DNA of 42,082 nt from an uncultured bacterium (GTDB taxonomy: Bacteria > Verrucomicrobiota > Kiritimatiellia > CAIKKV01 > CAIJXV01), in NCBI GenBank assembly GCA_903824675.1, contig CAIJXV010000031.1, positions 1-42,082 of the forward strand. The letters run 5' to 3'. How positions within the stretch are numbered: position 1 is the first letter of the stretch; the number at the start of each line of letters is the position of its first letter. The notes beneath the pieces are model-generated. The model was given only the letters and a program-made list of their open reading frames with translations. It was not told the DNA's origin and searched no databases. A program made the position numbers and the translations under genes. Shown one piece after another: positions 36,747 to 42,082 of this stretch.

Positions 36747-37430
36747 ATGGATTTCAAACAATGGAGCCGATCGATGTCGCTCGTCTCCCGCGGCGTCCGC
36801 AACCAGTTTGCCGTTGCCATCGTCCTCATGTCGCTGATTCCCCTCGCGCTCCTCGTCTTTCTGATCGTCGAGGTCATTCCCAATAACTCCCTGCCGACCG
36901 ATGCGCTGAACCTGATCGCCCTCTGGGCCTTTGTCCTGGCCTTTTTGGGTTGGCGACTCCTGGTTAAATACCCCATCAACATCATCCGCTTACGCCGGTA
37001 TCTCGATGCCCTGGCCAAAGGCGAGATCCCCCGCCAGATCAATATCGAAAAAGGGGAAAGCGATCTCTTCGCCATTGAACAAAACATGAACCGGATTATC
37101 CTGCAAACGGAAGAACGGATTCACACCCTCGAAAATCACATGCAGATTCTTCTGGAAACGGAACGCCAGCGCGTCCTCCTCGAAAGCCTCGGCGCCGCCT
37201 GCCATCACCTCGGCCAACCGACCACCGTTCTGGTCACCTCACTCCAGATCATGAAAAATCAAGACCTCTCCCCCGACCTGCGCGAAATGGTCGAGGCCTG
37301 TGCTCACTCATCCCACGAGATCATGGAAATCCTCCACAAACTCCAAGGCATCTCGGTCTACAAAACAGAACCCTATTTAACATCCGACACCACCCACGAT
37401 CCCAGCAAGGACCGGATCCTCAAGATTTAG
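36747..37430 (+). CDS. Membrane-anchored phospho-acceptor (DHp-like) protein without ATPase domain
   Basis: A 227-residue protein: two membrane helices (about 20-42 and 54-73), a HAMP-like linker with a coiled coil (NMNRIILQTEERIHTLENHM), then a histidine-kinase dimerisation helix ERQRVLLESLGAACHHLG followed by QPTTVLVTSLQI. The first His of CHH (His153) sits five residues before Pro, where kinases have the phosphorylated His (H-E-x-x-x-P). The protein ends about 75 residues later, so there is no HATPase domain. ATG 36747 (AAGGA upstream) is preferred to 36732. Its end overlaps the convergent REC-DHp gene by four bases. It may be a phosphotransfer or scaffold protein. Confidence 0.65.
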   Translation: MDFKQWSRSMSLVSRGVRNQFAVAIVLMSLIPLALLVFLIVEVIPNNSLPTDALNLIALWAFVLAFLGWRLLVKYPINIIRLRRYLDALAKGEIPRQINIEKGESDLFAIEQNMNRIILQTEERIHTLENHMQILLETERQRVLLESLGAACHHLGQPTTVLVTSLQIMKNQDLSPDLREMVEACAHSSHEIMEILHKLQGISVYKTEPYLTSDTTHDPSKDRILKI

Positions 37431-38158
37431 CCCGATTCCTCGCCCGGAATCCGGACGATATTCACTTCCGTTTTGCCCGGTTCCGATTGGAGATACACCT
37501 CCGCTTGATATTCGTGGATCTCCTGCAGATGCTGGACCATCAAATTCAACTTTTTCAGCGCCTGATCACACTCCGCCAACATCGCTTTCAGTTCATCCGG
37601 CCGATTCTCCGTCTCCAGTTGCTTCTCGACGATCCGCAGGAAAATCCCCAGCACCGTCAGCGGCTGACTGAAATGGTGGCAGACCGCCCCGAAACTTTCC
37701 ATCATGACCCGTTGGCGCTCCGCCTGTAAAAGCTTTTCGCTCTGCTGGGCGAGGATGTTCTTCAGCTCCCGGGTCTTTTGGGCGTTTAAAAAAGCCCGGT
37801 GCAGGGTTTCCCGGGATAACTGCCCCTTGACCAGGTAATCCAGCGCCCCCTGTTTCATCGCATCCACCGCGATCTGCTCACTGCCCATTCCGGTCACCAA
37901 AATCACCGGCATATCGGGCCATTTCGCCACAATCTTCGGCAACCATTCCAATCCGGTCCCGCCGCTCATCAGGTAATCGAGAAATACGCAGTCCACCGGA
38001 TGTGTTTCCAGAATTTTCATCGCCTGTTCACCGTCATTCGCCTGCAGAACACGGCAGGGACAATCCCGTCGTAAAACATGAAAAAGTCGGGCCATATTAT
38101 CCCGACAGATCAGGTCGTCATCCACGATCAAAACCGTCGGTTCAGGCATTTCGCTCAT
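37427..38158 (-). CDS. Response regulator receiver fused to a DHp-like helix, no ATPase domain
   Basis: A 243-residue protein. Receiver domain 8-125: Asp13/14, phospho-acceptor Asp61 (VFLDYLMSGG), Thr89 and Lys111. A long helix (130-150) leads to ERQRVMMESFGAVCHHFS followed by QPLTVLGIFLRI (His161 the probable acceptor) and a second helix (QALKKLNLMVQHLQEIHEY). The motif matches the membrane protein encoded opposite. No N, G1 or G2 ATP-binding box follows. ATG 38158 has GGAGG upstream and overlaps the REC-HDOD gene by 17 bases, so the three minus-strand genes form one coupled unit. Confidence 0.75.
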   Translation of the reverse strand: MSEMPEPTVLIVDDDLICRDNMARLFHVLRRDCPCRVLQANDGEQAMKILETHPVDCVFLDYLMSGGTGLEWLPKIVAKWPDMPVILVTGMGSEQIAVDAMKQGALDYLVKGQLSRETLHRAFLNAQKTRELKNILAQQSEKLLQAERQRVMMESFGAVCHHFSQPLTVLGIFLRIVEKQLETENRPDELKAMLAECDQALKKLNLMVQHLQEIHEYQAEVYLQSEPGKTEVNIVRIPGEESG

Positions 38159-39347
38159 TCGTATATTCCTCCCCCTCGCTGGACCGCATTCCACGAGTCC
38201 AAAGCTCCTGGCATCGTCGAACCCATTCGTTCCCTATAGAGGATCCGGCAAAAGCCCCGGTTATTTCCAGCCTTTGATTCAGCGGTAAATACAATCCTTC
38301 ACCGCAGGCCTGCGGCATCTGCCCGGCCAGTTCATGTCCGCCCTGCACGGCGCTTAAGGTCGCATTTTCGCGAGAATCGGTCACGGGTTCATGGATGCCC
38401 CGAATGACACCCCGCAATTCCTTTGGAAATCCCCACAAGGCTAAAAAATAATCGCCCGCCAAAACGCCGAGCCCTCCCCGCCCATCCTGCGTCCCCCCGG
38501 CGGGCAAACCATCGGCGCCCATCAGATCGCCCAGATCATGAAGCAGTCCGGCCAGGTAGACTAATCCGGTCGTCGACCGGTCCAACTCCGCCCGTTCTGC
38601 AATCCCCCGGGCACACCGGGCGGTCATCAGACTATGCCGCGCCCAAGCCTCCAACTCCGGCGAGTCTGGAACCCCTTCGCAAAATATCGGCATTTCACCC
38701 AGGGATCGGAGTCGATCCACACCCACACGGGCAACGGCATCAGCCGGATCCGTTACGAGGGTCCGTCCGTGCCCGTAAACCGAATTACTCAATTGGACCA
38801 CGCGCACGGTCATCGCCGGATCCGCTCCCATGATTTGCCCCAATTCGTCGGATGAAATCGACGGACGGTCCAAGGCCGCCCGGAGTTGTTCCATGCGCCC
38901 GGATGGGCTCGGCAGACGTTCAATCCGGCCAATCCGACGACACTCATCGTCGCGTCCCAGCCGTCGACGAGGTTCCAGGGTGCGCTCCACCGTCTCAATC
39001 AATTCCTCGGGCAGGCAGGGCTTGACCAAAAATTGATGCGTCGTCCTCACGGCGCGCAAAATCATTCCCGGATCGGAATGCCCCGTCAGAATCAGACGGA
39101 CCACTTCCGGATGCCGTCGGCGGACTTCCTGCATCAGGGCCGCCCCATCGATCCCCGGCATCTGCATATCCGACACAATCACATCCGTCGGCCCTTCCGC
39201 CAGCCGGGACAACGCCTCCTCTCCCCCGGTCGCGAACACCATCGACCACCCCTTATTCTGACGGTGCAAAACACGTTCCAAGCCTTTTAAGACATGCGCT
39301 TCATCATCCACAAATAAGACTCGAACCGGATCCCTGAGCCGGGTCAT
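38142..39347 (-). CDS. Response regulator with HDOD output domain
   Basis: A 401-residue protein: receiver domain 8-125 with Asp14/15, Asp60 (VIVSDMQMPG), Thr88 (LTGH) and Lys109 (LVKP), followed by an HDOD domain (about 145-340; LAGLLHDLGDLM with His270-Asp271 retained). HDOD proteins are related to HD hydrolases but usually act as signalling modules, for example in motility, stress or cyclic-di-GMP pathways. The start overlaps the kinase stop as ATGA, so this is the likely direct partner of that kinase. Confidence 0.88.
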   Translation of the reverse strand: MTRLRDPVRVLFVDDEAHVLKGLERVLHRQNKGWSMVFATGGEEALSRLAEGPTDVIVSDMQMPGIDGAALMQEVRRRHPEVVRLILTGHSDPGMILRAVRTTHQFLVKPCLPEELIETVERTLEPRRRLGRDDECRRIGRIERLPSPSGRMEQLRAALDRPSISSDELGQIMGADPAMTVRVVQLSNSVYGHGRTLVTDPADAVARVGVDRLRSLGEMPIFCEGVPDSPELEAWARHSLMTARCARGIAERAELDRSTTGLVYLAGLLHDLGDLMGADGLPAGGTQDGRGGLGVLAGDYFLALWGFPKELRGVIRGIHEPVTDSRENATLSAVQGGHELAGQMPQACGEGLYLPLNQRLEITGAFAGSSIGNEWVRRCQELWTRGMRSSEGEEYTNERNA

Positions 39348-40960
39348 ACCCCACCCCCTTGGAGTGGCAGTCGCACGAAAAAGGTGGTTCCCTCGCCCTC
39401 CCGGCTTTCCACCGTCAGGGAGCCGCCGTGCTTTTTAACGATATTGTACGAAAGGGCCAGACCCTGCCCCGTTCCCTGCCCTGTCTTTTTCGTGGTGAAA
39501 AAAGGTTCAAAAATCCGCGATCGGATGGCTTCTGAAATACCCGTCCCATTGTCGATCACCTGGATCTCCACCTCGTCATTCATCCGCCGGGTAATGACCC
39601 GGATCCGGCCTTTTCCAACCAGTTGACCGGACTCACGCGCCAGCGCGACCGCATGAGCCGCATTCACGATCAGGTTCAATAATACCTGGTTGATTTCCCC
39701 GGGCGCACAGGTCACCAGCGGCAAATGGGCATCCAGGTCGGTCTCCACCTCCGCCACGTAGCGCCATTCGTTGCGCGCCACCGCAATCGTACTTTCCACG
39801 CCCCGGTTGAGATCGCTCGGAACCCGACCCACCGAATCCGGGTGCGAAAATTCCTTCATCGCCAGCACGATCTGCGAAACCCGCTGAATCCCTTCCAGCG
39901 ATTGCTCAATGGCCTTGGGAATTTCCCGCGATAGATAATACCAATCGCAATCCGCTATGGCTTTTTTGACCGCCGCCGTGCAGTCGGCCGCCGTCAACCC
40001 CTTCTCCACCTGCTCGCTCACCGCCTCCAGCGTTTTTAACATCCCCATCAAATCCGCAAAGGCATCCTTCAAAAACCGGGTGTTGTCCCCGACATACTGG
40101 ATGGGCGAATTAATCTCGTGCGCCACCCCCGCCGACAGACGTCCGATCGATTCCATCTTCTGGGCCTGGAGCAGTTGCGCCTGGAGCGCCTCCCGTTCCC
40201 GTTCAATCCGCCGCCGCTCCGTCAAATCACGCAACACGAACGACAACCCCACCCGTCGCAAGCGATCATCTTCAATGGCCGTCACCCCCATCTGCACCGG
40301 CCGTACTTCTCCGGACAACGTCCGCAATTCACTCTCCCCATGCCAGGGGAATCCTTCACAGATCCGGTCGACAATCGTCTTGAAAAGAGTCGGATCAACG
40401 AACAAGGGCGCCACGCCGGTCGGCGGGAGGGTTTCCCGGATGTGCCCCGATAACGAGGCAAACGCCAGGTTTAGATATAGCGGCCGCCCCTTTAAATCGG
40501 TCATTAAAATCGCTTCGGATACGTCATCGATCGCCGCTTGAATCCGCCGTAATTCCATCTCGGAACGGCGGCGCTCAGTCAGGTCCCGCGCAATCGACAA
40601 GACCAGCGGCTGGCCCTCCACCTCGACACGATGGGCGCTGATTTCAACCGGGATCCGGCGTCCATCCCGGGCGCGGTGAACCATCTCGTAGACCACCTGC
40701 CCATCCTTTTCCAGACGCCGCAGAATGGCCGGTAATTCCTGTTTCTTGTCCGGCACTTCAATCTCGGCCGGAGTCATCCGCAAAAGTTCTTCCCGGGTAT
40801 ACCCCCATCGTCGGCAGGCGACTTCATTCACTTCTTGAAAAAGCCCGGGCAACCCCTCGGGAGTCAGGGAATGCAAAAAAATGGCGTCATTGATCGAATC
40901 AAATAAGAACCGCCATGGCAGCTTGCTATTCGCAGGACCTGTCACCGTGTCCACAGCCAC
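39344..40960 (-). CDS. PAS-PAS sensor histidine kinase, soluble
   Basis: A 538-residue kinase without membrane segments. Two PAS domains (about 16-125 and 138-245, each ending in RDLTERRR), a coiled coil (EREREALQAQLLQAQKMESIGRLSAG in segments) and the H-box GVAHEINSPIQYV (His281). The HATPase domain has N-box LLNLIVNAAHA (Asn433), G1 DNGTGIS (470), F-box FEPFFTTK and G2 GTGQGLAL (496). About 90 residues of extra helix lie between the H-box and the second DHp helix, as in the LuxN/HPK4-type kinases. The start is GTG at 40960. Confidence 0.9.
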   Translation of the reverse strand: MAVDTVTGPANSKLPWRFLFDSINDAIFLHSLTPEGLPGLFQEVNEVACRRWGYTREELLRMTPAEIEVPDKKQELPAILRRLEKDGQVVYEMVHRARDGRRIPVEISAHRVEVEGQPLVLSIARDLTERRRSEMELRRIQAAIDDVSEAILMTDLKGRPLYLNLAFASLSGHIRETLPPTGVAPLFVDPTLFKTIVDRICEGFPWHGESELRTLSGEVRPVQMGVTAIEDDRLRRVGLSFVLRDLTERRRIEREREALQAQLLQAQKMESIGRLSAGVAHEINSPIQYVGDNTRFLKDAFADLMGMLKTLEAVSEQVEKGLTAADCTAAVKKAIADCDWYYLSREIPKAIEQSLEGIQRVSQIVLAMKEFSHPDSVGRVPSDLNRGVESTIAVARNEWRYVAEVETDLDAHLPLVTCAPGEINQVLLNLIVNAAHAVALARESGQLVGKGRIRVITRRMNDEVEIQVIDNGTGISEAIRSRIFEPFFTTKKTGQGTGQGLALSYNIVKKHGGSLTVESREGEGTTFFVRLPLQGGGV

Positions 40961-40980
40961 CCCCGGGGGTTAGATCACCG

Positions 40981-41001
40981 CCTGTACTCCGTCCTTACAG
41001 G
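40981..41001. promoter_or_regulatory. Inverted repeat in the kinase leader, possible operator
   Basis: CCTGTA (40981-40986) and TACAGG (40996-41001) with a 9-base spacer lie at the predicted transcript start of the kinase operon. This could be an operator or a small leader hairpin. Confidence 0.3.
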
Positions 41002-41005
41002 TCGC

Positions 41006-41033
41006 ATTATAATCCTGTGACTCAGCGCCGCAA
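41006..41033 (-). promoter_or_regulatory. Sigma70-type promoter of the kinase-HDOD-REC operon
   Basis: On the minus strand TTGCGG (41033-41028), a 16-base spacer and a perfect TATAAT (41011-41006) predict a start near 40999, about 39 bases before the GTG start of the kinase. Confidence 0.55.
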
Positions 41034-41178
41034 GCCCATTTTTGCTGTTTTCAGGGCAAGTGCAGGTACCTCCTGACCCACCCGGCCGGGGGAAAATTTC
41101 GCGACTCAGATGCATGGGGAGCTGCGGGATGAAAATATTACGCGAGAAACTCCGAATTCAACTCGGCAAAAAAAAGAT

Positions 41179-41249
41179 GGAACCAAGGGCAAAACCTGCT
41201 GGAATGGAGTTGCTTAATAACCACCAGAAGGGAGTTACACCTTGGTTCC
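41179..41249 (+). repeat. 10-bp inverted repeat in front of the transposase
   Basis: GGAACCAAGG (41179-41188) and CCTTGGTTCC (41240-41249) are exact inverses. The right arm covers the possible TTG start at 41242. Such a stem could limit translation of the transposase, or could be part of the element's end; the right end is outside the window. Confidence 0.35.
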
Positions 41250-41265
41250 GATTCCATACTACGAC

Positions 41266-42082
41266 ATGATCCGTTCTTCTGACCATACTTATTCGACGCG
41301 CCTGGCCATGGTTCTGCATGCCCAACGGCATGGCATTCGGGCCACCACCCGCGCCCTGCAGTGTTCCCGTAACACGGTGCGGACCTGGTTGCGTCGCTTC
41401 CAGGCGGGTGGCCGATCCGCTTTAAAAGTCCAGTCTAGTGCTCCCCACCATTGTCCGCACAAAACCCCGGAGGCGATAGAAAAACCGGTGATTTCTTGCC
41501 GGCGCCGAACCCCTTGTTTTGGGCCGCGACGCCTCAAGGATTTATGCCAGCTTAAACCGTCCTATGGCGCCATCGCACGCATTCTTCGGGCCCATGGCTT
41601 AGCCCAGCCCCGGCGCCGGAAGCGCCTGCGAAAAAACGATTTGCGGGCCATAAAAGCCCAATATGCCTGTGGTCAACGCCTGCAAGCGGATACCAAGCCG
41701 CTGTTTGATATCCCTCACTATTGGACCGCTATGACCACCCACAAGCTCCCGCGTCATGAATACACTCTGCGAGACGTCAAAAGTGGTGCGGTGTTCGTCG
41801 ATTATGCGAATGAGCTCTCCGCCACCTATGCAGCGCTCTCGGTCAAGCGGGTCTTGCTTCACCTCCGCGATCAGGGCTTCCCCTTGGATCGCCTCACCGT
41901 GTCGACCGATAACGGCGCTGAATTTGGCGGCCAGGAAAAATCCGAACGCCTCTCGGGCTTCCCGGCGATCATTCGCTCCACGGGCGCATCCCATCGCTTC
42001 ATTCCCCCGGCCACCCCCAATGCCCATGCCGATGTCGAAAGCTTTCACAGCTTCATCGAATCGGAATTCTTGGACCTGGAAA
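41266..42082 (+). CDS. DDE transposase (rve core, IS481/IS3-like), 3' end missing
   Basis: The frame is open to the window end (272 residues visible). An N-terminal helix-turn-helix (HGIRATTRALQCSRNTVRTWLRRF) is followed by a second DNA-binding part (YGAIARILRAHGL) and an integrase core with LQADTKPLFD (Asp142), VSTDNGAEFGG (Asp215) and ADVESFHSF (Glu258). This is a complete DDE set of the retroviral-integrase type. The start may be ATG 41266 or TTG 41242, which has GGGAG about 8 bases upstream; an in-frame stop lies at 41218. It points to an insertion sequence beginning between the kinase operon and this gene. Family assignment beyond DDE/rve is tentative. Confidence 0.85.
   Translation, partial: MIRSSDHTYSTRLAMVLHAQRHGIRATTRALQCSRNTVRTWLRRFQAGGRSALKVQSSAPHHCPHKTPEAIEKPVISCRRRTPCFGPRRLKDLCQLKPSYGAIARILRAHGLAQPRRRKRLRKNDLRAIKAQYACGQRLQADTKPLFDIPHYWTAMTTHKLPRHEYTLRDVKSGAVFVDYANELSATYAALSVKRVLLHLRDQGFPLDRLTVSTDNGAEFGGQEKSERLSGFPAIIRSTGASHRFIPPATPNAHADVESFHSFIESEFLDLE

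Noticed and set aside
1-42082. CRISPR array.
   Set aside because: No regularly spaced short direct repeats with unique spacers were seen; the direct repeats found are single pairs or protein-coding repeats.

Overview
The window most likely comes from a bacterium of the PVC group (Verrucomicrobiota/Kiritimatiellota-like). This is inferred from three things: a giant Thr/Asn-rich secreted repeat protein with EF-hand-like repeats and a C-terminus ending in FYRVTATN, a carbohydrate-oriented set of esterases, sialidase-like and amidohydrolase proteins, and palindromic intergenic repeats. It has a two-membrane envelope (OprP-like porin, DsbD) and probably an anaerobic hydrogen metabolism (Ech hydrogenase). 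No rRNA or tRNA gene that would fix the taxonomy was found.

Layout. 1-9207 (+): 3' part of a giant repeat protein. 9208-9427: convergent gap with a foldable RNA-like element. 9428-14515 (-): a complete six-gene energy-converting [NiFe] hydrogenase operon, echABCDEF. 14617-15372 (-): an alpha/beta hydrolase. 15373-16497: a gene-free region of 1.1 kb rich in repeats. 16498-22158 (+): a sulfate uptake locus (Rrf2 regulator, OprP-like porin, sbp, cysT, cysW, cysA). 22159-22597: gene-free, repeats. 22598-24998 (-): queA and a sialidase-like protein. 24999-25503: gene-free, repeats. 25504-26070 (+): an unknown protein behind a good promoter with almost no leader. 26114-29335 (-): zwf and dsbD. 29336-29863: gene-free, repeats. 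29864-30535 (-): a family 25 glycosyltransferase. 30627-36716: a sugar/ester catabolism cluster (amidohydrolase, KDG-kinase-like PfkB kinase, esterase, tandem amidohydrolase with a degenerate first domain, ceramidase-like hydrolase). 36747-40960: a signalling island. 41242/41266-42082 (+): 5' part of a DDE transposase, cut by the window end.

How the genes work together. The ech operon would couple ferredoxin oxidation to H2 evolution and ion pumping, or run in reverse. In the sulfate locus the porin is the likely outer-membrane port and SbpCysTWA the inner-membrane importer, controlled by a cysteine-free Rrf2 protein. In the signalling island a PAS-PAS histidine kinase and a REC-HDOD protein are translationally coupled. 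Next to them lie two proteins that carry the same kinase-type phospho-acceptor helix (CHHxxQPxTVL) but no ATPase domain, one membrane-anchored and one fused to a receiver. This pair is the best candidate in the window for an unusual phosphorelay.

Limits: everything is read by eye. Family names rest on recognised motifs, not on searches; RNA structures are hand-paired.
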